Assembly: GCA_015222985.1 (NCBI GenBank)
Contig: JADFWI010000330.1
Coordinates: 1 to 13,873 of the forward strand
From: Pseudomonadota bacterium
Lineage (GTDB): Bacteria > Desulfobacterota > Desulfobacteria > Desulfobacterales > C00003060
Direction: 5' to 3'
DNA: 13,873 nt
This document shows positions 6,488 through 13,866 of the stretch, piece by piece. A program made the position numbers and the translations under genes. The notes under the pieces were generated by a model, which had not been told where the DNA came from, made no database searches, and was given only the letters and a program-made list of their open reading frames with translations. How positions within the stretch are numbered: the first letter of the stretch is position 1; each line of letters starts with the position of its first letter.

Positions 6488-8239
6488 TCAAAAACCGATG
6501 TAAAGTTCGCGCATGATCTGAATCCACAAAATATCGAGCGGCCTGTATAAGTAGTGCAAGACGGCCAATCCGCCCACAATAAGCCCAACGGTAGCGCCAA
6601 TAAAGGCCAATCTCCTCCATAGCCTTTTTGCACGGTCTTGCGCTGTTTCCAAATAAGGAATTACTGCCAGCACGGGATGCCCAGCCACCTTTGCCAGCTC
6701 GTCGGCTCGACGCACGGAATGGTCCATATACTCGGCCATGGAGCCAAAACCGACTCCTGCGCCTGCTGCCAGCACCAGGCCTATAAGCAGTATGGCCAAC
6801 CGGTTGGGCCTGTCAGGTTTTTCCGGTGTGATGGGCGGGTCTATGAGGGTGAACTTCTCCCCCATGCGGCTCTCCTCAAGGCCTTTGGCCTCCCTTGCGG
6901 CCATAAGCCTGCTCATGGTTTCCTGATATCTTGCCTGGGCATTGCCGTAATCCCGCTCCAGGGCCCGGTATTGCTGCTCCACTTGCGGGGTGACTTCCAC
7001 TCTCCTTTGATAGTCCTGGTATCCTTGCTTTAAGACATTGAGATCTTTATGGGCGCTTTCAATCTCCATCTGGGTAGAAGTGATTTGGGTCTGGAGGTTG
7101 ATGTAAGAGGGATTTTCCGGTTTTTCGTGTTCTGCCCTGAGCACACTCTGTTTTTGAGAAAGCGCTTCGACCTCGGCCTTCAGCCGGGCAACCTCCTTTT
7201 CGAGCCTGATGACGTCAGGGTGTTTTGCCGAGAACTTTTTTGAGATCAGAGCAAGTTGCGTCTCCTTGTCATGGAGTTCCCCGTACGTCTCACGCAAGTC
7301 TTCGCGCGTGGCCACCTCGCCTGCCAGGGCATCCAGTTTTTTCTTCATGGCAATCACATCAGGATGCTCATCAGCAAGGGTGGCGCGGAGCCCCAGGTAT
7401 TCGCTTCGCAAGATCTCAAGTTGTTCTTTCGGTGTCATGACCCTTTTGCCTTCCAGGCTCACAGTGTACATGACCGGTTCCAAGGTTGCCAACTGGCCCT
7501 CCAGATAGATCTTCCGGTTGGCCAGGGTCTTGATCTGTCCCCCCTTAACGCCGATCTCCCTCTGAAGCCGCTCCATGGTCTGCAGGTTCACCTGCATGAG
7601 CTCGGGAAGCACACTGATATGCTTATTCTTAAACTCGGCGATCCTGGCCTCGGTTTCAAGGATCTCCGAACGGAGTTGCGCCAGTTGGGTTTCAAGGAAT
7701 TCAAACGTGGTCCTGGCCTTTTCTTCGCGGTTCTTCAGGTTTTCTTCCAGATAAAGGGAAGTAAGCACATTGGCAACCTGGGCAACCTTCGCGGGATTTT
7801 TTCCCTCATAGGCGACCGTAAAGGCAATGGTGGCCGATCCCGGCCTTCCGGATTGCGGGTTGATCACCTCCGCCTGTATGGGTTCCATCCGGATGTCCTC
7901 GCGCATCTTTTCGACGATCTCTTCTGTGGTGTACCGATCCCTCAGGTCCTCATAGAGCCCGAAACGGCCGATAATACCCAGGAGTCTTGAGCGACTCATC
8001 ACGATCTGCGTGATCATCTGAAGCCGTTCCTCAACATAGCCGGTCACCGTGGTGCGGACAATATCCTGGGGAATTTCCTGCGCCTCAATGAGAATTGTGG
8101 CGCTCGACTTAAAGACAGGGGGCAAGACAAAGGCAATGACCACAGAAAGACAAAAAACCAGCACAGCAGGAATAATAATCTGAAACTTCCTACGCTTTAT
8201 GACGTCCCAGTACTGCTGAATATCCGCAGTTTGTTCCAT
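6488..8239 (-). CDS. Wzz-type polysaccharide chain-length determinant (XrtA-associated)
   Basis: Inner-membrane polysaccharide co-polymerase that sets chain length and links synthesis to the outer-membrane exporter. The 583 residues show a cytoplasmic N-terminus (YWDVIKRRK), a first membrane segment at about 20-40 and a Wzz domain (about 40-165). A long periplasmic coiled-coil region (170-450) follows, then the Pro-rich motif PITPEKPDRPNR (469-480) and membrane segments at about 481-500 and 544-564. The third hydrophobic segment beyond the usual two fits the exosortase-associated subfamily. Two HPDVI motifs (292-296 and 340-344) head similar coiled-coil stretches 48 residues apart, an internal duplication. 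The ATG at 8239 has AAGGGA eight bases upstream. It lies 21 bp after the beta-barrel gene and is followed by its kinase partner. Confidence 0.92.
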   Translation of the reverse strand: MEQTADIQQYWDVIKRRKFQIIIPAVLVFCLSVVIAFVLPPVFKSSATILIEAQEIPQDIVRTTVTGYVEERLQMITQIVMSRSRLLGIIGRFGLYEDLRDRYTTEEIVEKMREDIRMEPIQAEVINPQSGRPGSATIAFTVAYEGKNPAKVAQVANVLTSLYLEENLKNREEKARTTFEFLETQLAQLRSEILETEARIAEFKNKHISVLPELMQVNLQTMERLQREIGVKGGQIKTLANRKIYLEGQLATLEPVMYTVSLEGKRVMTPKEQLEILRSEYLGLRATLADEHPDVIAMKKKLDALAGEVATREDLRETYGELHDKETQLALISKKFSAKHPDVIRLEKEVARLKAEVEALSQKQSVLRAEHEKPENPSYINLQTQITSTQMEIESAHKDLNVLKQGYQDYQRRVEVTPQVEQQYRALERDYGNAQARYQETMSRLMAAREAKGLEESRMGEKFTLIDPPITPEKPDRPNRLAILLIGLVLAAGAGVGFGSMAEYMDHSVRRADELAKVAGHPVLAVIPYLETAQDRAKRLWRRLAFIGATVGLIVGGLAVLHYLYRPLDILWIQIMRELYIGF

Positions 8240-8260
8240 GAGTGAATCCCTTCTTTCAGG

Positions 8261-9418
8261 TTAATCAAAGAGGACCGGCCAATCCATGGCCAGTTGAAGG
8301 CCAACCCGGTGCCGCTCTTCTGAATAATCCGTAATCCTGTTCTCTGTCCACGTATACCGGTACCCTGCACGTAAGTCGATTCGGTCGGTAAGACGATAGG
8401 TCACCAAAGGACGCGCCCAGTAGGTCTGACGTTTTTCGTCTCGCATCAAGCCATCTGTCTCACTGCTGTAAAAGGCCGTGGAAAAATGGCCTCGAAATCG
8501 CTCGGTCCATCGATATCCCAAGGTACCCCGAATCCGGCCCCTGGTGATGTTTTCTCCGTAGATACTGTGGTCAATGTCGTAGTCAACATGGGCCGAAAGG
8601 GTGATCCGTTCCTGATTCCACTCCAGGGTCCCGTCAAAAAAGACGTCTGTGGTGTCTTCGTTTACCAGGGTTCCGCCCATGTAATAGTCTGAATCGGTAT
8701 ACATGGGACCTGCCGACACAGTGCCTTTCAGGGTTTCTGAAAACGCATGCTCCCAGCCAAACACAAGCCTGTAGGTGGTCTCTTCCGTGTCGCCGGCGGT
8801 CTGTTTGTACCTGGCATCACTGGCCCCTGCCACGCAGAAAAAGACACTCCGTTCGTTCATCAGGGCACGGGACCAGGTCAGGTTCACGCCGTGGACGCGG
8901 TAATCGGGGTATCGGTCCAGTTCGAAGTTCGTCTTTACAAAGCTATAAGCGCCCCGGAGGGAATTTCGGGTATCAGTGAAAAAAGTCAGATACGGATCGA
9001 CCGTGCTCTTTTTGCGCCTTGATGGGTCTGCGATGACACCTACCTCTTCCAGTGTTGAGACAAACGTGTAGTCATCTGTATAGGTTCCGGAAACGCCTGT
9101 CTGCCACACCTCACTGGGCGTCAGGTCCGTGGACAACCGATAGTATTGTTCCGTGTTGTCAAGCTCGTTGAGGCGTTTGTATTCCCAAATGTCCAAAGCT
9201 GCGCTGGCTTCCACTCGCGCCTTTTCCGTTCGCGCGTCAAGCTCTAGGGCCGGTGAAATCCGGAGCTCTAGATCACCAGCATCTTTAAAATACACATTGC
9301 TATCGTAGGTGCTCTGCAGCGTGAGCGCCGGCGTAACAGTGTACTCTGCAGCCCGAAGGCCTGTTGCAGAAAACAACACCGATCCCAAACAAAACACCAT
9401 GAAAAGCCATCGCTGCAT
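8261..9418 (-). CDS. Outer-membrane beta-barrel protein, exosortase/PEP-CTERM-associated type
   Basis: A predicted outer-membrane beta-barrel of the uncharacterised kind that accompanies XrtA polysaccharide loci; it may help polysaccharide cross or attach to the outer membrane, but no activity is established. The N-terminus is a clear signal peptide (hydrophobic run LFMVFCLGSVLFSATG, cleavage near LRAAEYT). The mature part is rich in alternating-residue amphipathic strands with many Tyr, Thr, Arg and Asp (for example YRLVFGWEHAFSETL and RIDLRAGYRYTWTENR) and no other membrane helix, as expected of a barrel of 12-16 strands. I place the start at the ATG at 9418 because AAAGGGG lies eight bases upstream; an in-frame TTG at 9436 would add six residues before the signal peptide and overlap that site. 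The protein is 385 residues. Family assignment rests on context plus overall character, with weak sequence motifs. Confidence 0.8.
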   Translation of the reverse strand: MQRWLFMVFCLGSVLFSATGLRAAEYTVTPALTLQSTYDSNVYFKDAGDLELRISPALELDARTEKARVEASAALDIWEYKRLNELDNTEQYYRLSTDLTPSEVWQTGVSGTYTDDYTFVSTLEEVGVIADPSRRKKSTVDPYLTFFTDTRNSLRGAYSFVKTNFELDRYPDYRVHGVNLTWSRALMNERSVFFCVAGASDARYKQTAGDTEETTYRLVFGWEHAFSETLKGTVSAGPMYTDSDYYMGGTLVNEDTTDVFFDGTLEWNQERITLSAHVDYDIDHSIYGENITRGRIRGTLGYRWTERFRGHFSTAFYSSETDGLMRDEKRQTYWARPLVTYRLTDRIDLRAGYRYTWTENRITDYSEERHRVGLQLAMDWPVLFD

Positions 9419-9466
9419 ATTGGAAACCCCTTTCAAGATCAGAAACCAGCAGCAGACAGTGGGTAC

Positions 9467-9483
9467 GGCCCCTTAAAGGGACC
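9467..9483. other. Near-perfect palindrome in the 108-bp spacer before the beta-barrel gene
   Basis: ggccccttaaagggacc is close to its own reverse complement. It sits about 50 bp ahead of the beta-barrel start. It might be a protein binding site or a small processing hairpin. No promoter hexamers are convincing around it. Confidence 0.3.
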
Positions 9484-9526
9484 ACAGTCGCACCGGAACG
9501 CTGCCGGGTGCTCTGAGACTACACCA

Positions 9527-10114
9527 TCAAGGCACCACCACCGTATCACCCGGTTCAAGGCGTATGTTCTGCCCCAGGTCTTTGCCATCAGCCACTTTGC
9601 TGTAGTTAAACGGGTATACCTGTTGCCCGCCATTGTCTTTTCGTATGATGATGATATCATTTTTTTTCGCAAAAGGTGTCATGCCCCCGGCCATGGCCAA
9701 AACCTGCATAACCCGTAAAGGCTCCCCCATGATGTAAAGCCCCGGCTTTGCCACCTTGCCTACGACATAGACCTTGGGACTGCCTACTTGGATGACCATG
9801 ACATTCACCGGGGCGTCAGGGACAAAGGCCTTGATCTTGCCTTCCACGGCCTCTCTCAACTGGCTCACGGTGCGCCCTCGGGCGACCACGTCTCCAATCA
9901 GCGGAAAAGAAATCTTACCGTCCGGCCTCACCACCACCTGCCTGGAAAGCGCCTCATCCTTCCAGACAGAGATCTCCAAAACGTCGCCGGGGCCAAGATA
10001 GAACTCCGAACCCGGAGCAGCCATCTCTTCTTGCTCTGCGCCACATAACGTACACATATTACCATAAAATAGAATCAGGGAAAAAGATAGCAAACAGCAA
10101 AATCTTCTCTTCAT
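9527..10114 (-). CDS. Polysaccharide export protein (Wza-like, XrtA-associated)
   Basis: Periplasmic/outer-membrane polysaccharide export protein, the counterpart of Wza. Numbering from the ATG at 10114 (195 residues): signal peptide about 1-25 (hydrophobic LLSFSLILFYGNM), a Poly_export domain at about 37-110 (YLGPGDVLEISVW, VVRPDGKISFPLIGDV) and one SLBB domain at about 113-160 (KVYVVGKVAKPGLY, VLAMAGGMTPFA), ending in LEPGDTVVVP. It is shorter than E. coli Wza and lacks the C-terminal outer-membrane helix, as is common for exosortase-associated members, so the beta-barrel encoded next may complete the pore. The Cys at 24 is not in a good lipobox, so lipidation is doubtful. The start is set by AGGAG seven bases before the ATG; an upstream in-frame TTG at 10207 would put a polar stretch before the signal peptide. 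It is the first gene of the minus-strand run. Confidence 0.92.
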   Translation of the reverse strand: MKRRFCCLLSFSLILFYGNMCTLCGAEQEEMAAPGSEFYLGPGDVLEISVWKDEALSRQVVVRPDGKISFPLIGDVVARGRTVSQLREAVEGKIKAFVPDAPVNVMVIQVGSPKVYVVGKVAKPGLYIMGEPLRVMQVLAMAGGMTPFAKKNDIIIIRKDNGGQQVYPFNYSKVADGKDLGQNIRLEPGDTVVVP

Positions 10115-10175
10115 AGAAGTCTCCTTTTTCGCCTCCCAGAGGAAATCGTTCTGGGCCGTTATTGCAATTGAGGTA

Positions 10176-10204
10176 CACTTACTAACCGCGGCTCCCTTTG
10201 TCAA
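10176..10204 (-). promoter_or_regulatory. Weak candidate sigma-70 promoter for the polysaccharide operon
   Basis: On the minus strand a perfect -35 box TTGACA (10204-10199) is followed after 17 bases by TAAGTG, a poor -10 match. It lies about 85 bp upstream of the export gene start and is the only recognisable -35 in the divergent region on this strand. A regulator would probably be needed for activity, if it is real. Confidence 0.28.
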
Positions 10205-10263
10205 CAAGTGGTCAATTGTCCCGGCTATTCCTTGATCTTTCCCAGAAAATCGTATCCATTGAA

Positions 10264-10318
10264 TATGTCATTTCGACTGCAGGAATGTGTCATTTCGACT
10301 GCAGGGAGAAATCTTGTC
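10264..10318. repeat. TGTCATTTCGA...GGGAGAAATCTT dispersed repeat, copy 2, with a 22-bp tandem duplication
   Basis: Two adjacent 22-bp units (10264-10285 and 10286-10307) share tgtcatttcgactgcagg and match at 20 of 22 positions. They are followed by gagaaatctt. The first eleven bases and the closing gagaaatct match the element at 4272-4374. It lies in the roughly 400-bp divergent region (10115-10512), which otherwise holds only the promoters listed and an AT-rich stretch at about 10365-10440. Confidence 0.65.
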
Positions 10319-10473
10319 TTTTTATTGATCTTCCAAAGCATTGAGCAAGGAGTGTGCCAATCCGCATGTTTCTTAATTTGAATAATATACAATACTTCGG
10401 TTTCATCTTGCAATACCTAAAGTCCATTGGATTAGTTTTTTTGCCACAAAGAAGAGCCCTGATTACACAACAC

Positions 10474-10489
10474 TGGCATGGCTTTTGCT
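10474..10489 (+). promoter_or_regulatory. Sigma-54 (-24/-12) promoter of the HDOD-cyclase operon
   Basis: TGGCATG (10474-10480), four bases (GCTT), then TTGCT (10485-10489) match the sigma-54 consensus TGGCACR-N4-TTGCW at every position but one, with the invariant GG and GC correctly spaced and a C before the TGG. Transcription would start near 10500, leaving a leader of about 13 bases that just contains the GGAG ribosome binding site (10504-10507) of the gene starting at 10513. Sigma-54 promoters need an enhancer-binding protein; I could not pick out its upstream site. Confidence 0.82.
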
Positions 10490-10512
10490 GTCATTCCTGT
10501 GATGGAGTCAAT

Positions 10513-12396
10513 ATGAGTGATACTCGTTTTCGTCTCATTTTTAAAGGATTGGACCCAGGCGCCCAGCTCCGCAAGCTTGTCATTTTTTTCCGCAAAGAGC
10601 TTGGCCTATCTGAAGAGAAAATCCGCAGCCTGCTGACAACCCCGCCCCGCGTGCTCTGGGAAGTTTCCACCACCAACGACGGCGAGTTGATTCAAACAGC
10701 CTTAGAACAGATCGGCTGCCGGACGTCTTTGGAGCCGGTCAAGGCAGATCCATCCTATCCATTTGTCATTTCAAAAAAGCATCACGATTTAATGAATCAG
10801 GAGTTGAGCAAGATCCTGAGAACAAGAGCCAATCTGGTCCTGTTCTTGGCGCAGGTGGTCCCACAACAGCCTGAATCAGTCCTGCCGTCGATGATGGGCC
10901 TCCTTGAAAACCAGGTTGCAGGCCACTTTCGCGAAAGCGACACAGTGATTGGAATTGATGACTCTCGTTTAATCATACTGGGGTTCTCCACAGACAGCAA
11001 AGGCGTGGGGCACCTCAGAAACAAAGCAATTCGTGTCTTTAAGGAGCTTCTGGGAAACGAGATCCGAATAAGCACAGGTTATTCACTCTTCCCGGAGGAA
11101 AGCCGAAGCATCCAGGGGTTGATACGGCTGGCAGAAGTGAAAAGGGAAAAAGGGCACAGCCCCGCACTGTCTGATGCTCATACAGCAGGCCCTCAAGGAA
11201 AACCCGCGCGCTGCCTTTCAGCAAGTGACGAAGCAAAATCCAAGCCGTCCCTTCAGCGCTGTCTTGCCAGGGCACGAGGAAGGATCTTCAAAAGGCTTGC
11301 CGATCTGGATCCTCAGGTATTGTGGGTGGCACTCAGCCAGCTTCCGCAAACCGAAGAAAGGGAGTTCTTAGCCAGGCTACCCTTTGATTCCCCACTCGTA
11401 GCAACGCTGGAAGAAATGATAGACGCCCAACGTCAACCAATTTCCGACAAGGCTGCAGAACATCATTTGGAGGCAATTATTCGTCAGATCGAGCTGGAAG
11501 AGGGCCTGGATGAGCGAAAGAGCACCCAGCAGGAAGTGCTTTCAAAGCTGAATCGAGTAGAGAGTTTGCCGACCCTGCCGGCTATTGCAGCCCATATATT
11601 CAGAATCGCGTCAAACCCCAATTCATCAGCCGATGACCTGACCAAGGTCATTGAAAACGACCCTCCTCTGACGTCGAAGCTCCTCAAGATCGTAAATTCG
11701 GCATTTTACGGGTTTCCCCAAAAAATCGGCACTGTAAAGCAGGTGGTCGTTATTCTTGGCACAGAAGAGATCGTAGACCTGTCCTTTGGCCTGGCAGCCG
11801 CAAAGGTCTTTGAGGCAAGCCCTCTTGAAGGGCCATACGATCCAAAGACGTTGTGGCATCATTCAATGGGCACAGCCCTCATCGCCCAGGATTTATGCAA
11901 GAAATTTCCGGAACATCAGAAAAGTGGGGCCTTCACCGCGGGTCTGCTCCACGATTTTGGCAAAATCTTCCTTATGGAGAACTTTCCTCAACACTATGCA
12001 GAAATTCATGCTGACATTGCAAAACACAATCTGCCCCTCTTTGAGTTGGAAGAGGAAAAACTGGGCTTAAATCATGCGGCTATTGGAGAGTTTCTAGCCT
12101 CTAACTGGAATCTGCCTGATGCTCTTGTTCAGGCCATTGCATTTCACCATCAGCCTTTTTCAGCTTCCGGTCACTCTCAGATCGCTGCCATTATCGGTCT
12201 GGCAGACTACCTGTACTATCAGGCAAAGGATTCGCCCGAAGAGGAGTCTCCCTTCCCTCTTCAGTTGACCTTCGGCCATTGGAATATATTGACCCAACTC
12301 TTTAAAGGCCTGGACACAGAAGAGCTGAAAAAAATGGCGCAGGATGCTGTGGCCATTTTGAAAAACAGCCAGGATTTGTTTGCAATCCTGGATTAA
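10513..12396 (+). CDS. Multidomain HDOD signalling protein with degenerate GGDEF-like region
   Basis: Soluble signalling protein of 627 residues. HDOD domain at about 345-550: LPTLPAIAAHIFRIA, VIENDPPLTSKLLKIVNSAFYG, GTVKQVVVILGTEEIVDLSFG, LLHDFGK (HD at 480-481), with H449/H450, H521 and H545/H546 that could form a partial HD metal site. HDOD proteins usually act as signalling scaffolds, and enzymatic activity is often absent. Residues 1-77 (ELGLSEEKIRSLLTTPPRVL, ALEQIGCRTSLEP) resemble the C-terminal fold of ribosomal protein L7/L12. Residues about 95-210 look like a GGDEF-type nucleotidyl cyclase fold (FRESDTVIG, LIILGF, RISTGYSLFPEESRSIQGLIRLAE) in which the GGDEF position reads DDSRL, so it should be inactive. 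A helical linker (250-335) joins them. The ATG at 10513 is chosen for GGAG six bases upstream and because a sigma-54 promoter at 10474-10489 lies inside any longer frame from 10354. It is followed 12 bp later by the adenylate cyclase gene. The domain assignments outside HDOD are my pattern reading. Confidence 0.88.
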   Translation: MSDTRFRLIFKGLDPGAQLRKLVIFFRKELGLSEEKIRSLLTTPPRVLWEVSTTNDGELIQTALEQIGCRTSLEPVKADPSYPFVISKKHHDLMNQELSKILRTRANLVLFLAQVVPQQPESVLPSMMGLLENQVAGHFRESDTVIGIDDSRLIILGFSTDSKGVGHLRNKAIRVFKELLGNEIRISTGYSLFPEESRSIQGLIRLAEVKREKGHSPALSDAHTAGPQGKPARCLSASDEAKSKPSLQRCLARARGRIFKRLADLDPQVLWVALSQLPQTEEREFLARLPFDSPLVATLEEMIDAQRQPISDKAAEHHLEAIIRQIELEEGLDERKSTQQEVLSKLNRVESLPTLPAIAAHIFRIASNPNSSADDLTKVIENDPPLTSKLLKIVNSAFYGFPQKIGTVKQVVVILGTEEIVDLSFGLAAAKVFEASPLEGPYDPKTLWHHSMGTALIAQDLCKKFPEHQKSGAFTAGLLHDFGKIFLMENFPQHYAEIHADIAKHNLPLFELEEEKLGLNHAAIGEFLASNWNLPDALVQAIAFHHQPFSASGHSQIAAIIGLADYLYYQAKDSPEEESPFPLQLTFGHWNILTQLFKGLDTEELKKMAQDAVAILKNSQDLFAILD

Positions 12397-12408
12397 GGAC
12401 CTTTTCCC

Positions 12409-13683
12409 ATGGCCTCTAACGGGCAAAAGACAATAGATGAGAAGATCTTGCTGGGGCAAGAAAGGGATGTCTTTAAAAAGCAGTTCCTCAAGATCCAGGA
12501 TAATTATGAAAACAAGATCAAGGAACTCTCCATCCTCAAGGAACTGGGCAATACCCTTCGATCTACAAACTTCCATGACAAGGAGGCTTTCTTTCGAGAC
12601 CAATTGAACATTATCAAAAAATACATAATGTTAGAAAACATCGCTCTTATGGTTGTAAACGAAGAGCTGCAAGCGCTGGAAACCGTGGCTCGAAGCGACC
12701 TGAATAGATCCGCCGGCGAAACCGCGTTCTTGAGCCTTGAAGACGGAGCGCCGGGGAAAGCAATCCTTCAAAGGAGTCCCGTAATAATTGACAACGCCCG
12801 TGATGATCCCTCCATGAAAACAGACGGGAATGATCATGATGGTTCATTGCTTTGTGTCCCTGTTATGCACAATGAGAAAGCCATCGGCGTTCTCTGCCTC
12901 CGGCATACGGAAACAAAGCGCTTTAGTCAGAACGAAGTGCGTTTCTTCAGCCTGGTATCAGATCAGATCGCCACAGCAGTGATCCTTTTTCGCGTGTATC
13001 ATCAAATGCTTAAGGAGGAAAAACAACGATTACTGCTGAGTCGATTCTTCTCAAAGACGGTGACAGAAAAGATATTTGACAGTGGAGGAAACATAAGACT
13101 GGGCGGAGAACGGAAGAATGTGACCATCCTTTTTGCAGATCTGCACGGCTTTACCTCCATGTCTGAAGGCCTGGATCAAGAGAAGGTTGTAGACATATTG
13201 AATGCCTATTTTTCACTGATGACTCCGATCATATTCAAGCACGATGGGACTCTGGACAAGCTCATAGGAGATGGCATTATGGCCTTCTTTGGAGCCCCGC
13301 TTTCGCATGAAGATGATCCCGTGCGAGCTGCGAAAACAGCTATTGAGATGATCAAAGCCCTGAGGGGTTTCAATGCTCAGGCCCGGCGCAATAACTGGCC
13401 TCCTCTTGAGGTCTCCATAGGGATTAATTCAGGGGAAGTAGTGGCGGGCTATATCGGGTCAGACGACCACTTGAACTATACGGTTATCGGCGATGCCGTA
13501 AACGTGGCGCAACGCCTCCAGTCGATCGCCGGCTCCAACAATATACTCATCAGCAAGGCCGTGAGCGAGGAGATCAAAGACAGGATTTGTGAAGAAGGGC
13601 TGGGGTCCCTGGTCTCCCTTCCGGCCCGGAAGTTGAAGGGAAAAGAAAGGGTCATCGAGATCTACAGGCTGGAGGCGTCGTGA
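12409..13683 (+). CDS. GAF-domain class III adenylate cyclase
   Basis: Predicted soluble adenylate cyclase making cAMP. The 424 residues comprise an N-terminal coiled coil (about 15-60), a GAF sensor domain (about 60-195; GAPGKAILQRSPVIIDNA, SLLCVPVMHNEKAIGVLCLR), a connecting helix (about 196-225) and a class III cyclase domain (about 230-424). Catalytic residues are all present: metal-binding D244 (ILFADLHGFTSM) and D288 (LIGDGIMAFFG), adenine-selecting K284 and D362 (TVIGDAVN), and transition-state N365 and R369 (NVAQR). The Lys/Asp pair points to ATP, not GTP. There is no membrane segment, so it acts as a cytoplasmic homodimer gated by the GAF domain, ligand unknown. AAGGA lies about nine bases before the ATG. 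It is 12 bp after the HDOD gene, hence one operon under the sigma-54 promoter, and the HDOD protein is its likely functional partner. Confidence 0.93.
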   Translation: MASNGQKTIDEKILLGQERDVFKKQFLKIQDNYENKIKELSILKELGNTLRSTNFHDKEAFFRDQLNIIKKYIMLENIALMVVNEELQALETVARSDLNRSAGETAFLSLEDGAPGKAILQRSPVIIDNARDDPSMKTDGNDHDGSLLCVPVMHNEKAIGVLCLRHTETKRFSQNEVRFFSLVSDQIATAVILFRVYHQMLKEEKQRLLLSRFFSKTVTEKIFDSGGNIRLGGERKNVTILFADLHGFTSMSEGLDQEKVVDILNAYFSLMTPIIFKHDGTLDKLIGDGIMAFFGAPLSHEDDPVRAAKTAIEMIKALRGFNAQARRNNWPPLEVSIGINSGEVVAGYIGSDDHLNYTVIGDAVNVAQRLQSIAGSNNILISKAVSEEIKDRICEEGLGSLVSLPARKLKGKERVIEIYRLEAS

Positions 13684-13692
13684 GGACGGGAA

Positions 13693-13777
13693 GTAGCTTT
13701 GGCTACGAGCTCTCCGCCCGCCTGCGGGCCGAAGCCTATGGCGGAGAGCCCGAAGGCTGCGGCCCGCAGGCGGACGG
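13693..13777. repeat. REP-like nested palindromic element after the adenylate cyclase gene
   Basis: Three inverted repeats are interleaved: GTAGC/GCTAC (13693-13697 and 13702-13706), gctctccgcc/ggcggagagc (13709-13718 and 13740-13749, perfect) and a 23-bp pair (13714-13736 and 13755-13777, 21 of 23 matching). The second and third overlap, so they are alternative folds. It is very GC-rich beside AT-rich DNA and begins 9 bp after the stop. It is probably a dispersed palindromic repeat that can also stabilise or end the transcript; there is no T tract for a classic terminator. Confidence 0.7.
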
Positions 13778-13818
13778 CTGAAAGAGATAGATGGCTCTGC
13801 CTTGGAGTTTTGTGTCTA

Positions 13819-13866
13819 AAATCTCAAATTCCAAGCACCAAATTTCAAACAAATCTCAAATTCCAA
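13819..13866. repeat. AT-rich direct repeats at the right end
   Basis: aaatctcaaattccaa occurs perfectly twice (13819-13834 and 13851-13866), with aagcaccaaatttcaaac between, itself a variant. The run continues to the window edge. No gene is seen from 13684 to 13873. Confidence 0.7.

Noticed and set aside
7256..7990. Plus-strand open frame of 244 codons opposite the chain-length gene
   Set aside because: Antisense to a well-supported coding region; no motif, signal or ribosome binding site supports it.
10163..10178. Possible sigma-54 promoter on the minus strand before the export gene (TTGCA with GTGTACC upstream)
   Set aside because: The -12 part fits but the invariant GG of the -24 element is TG and most other positions mismatch.
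10354..10512. Upstream extension of the HDOD protein by 53 codons
   Set aside because: The extension covers the sigma-54 promoter, has no ribosome binding site at 10354 and no conserved-looking sequence, whereas GGAG precedes the ATG at 10513.
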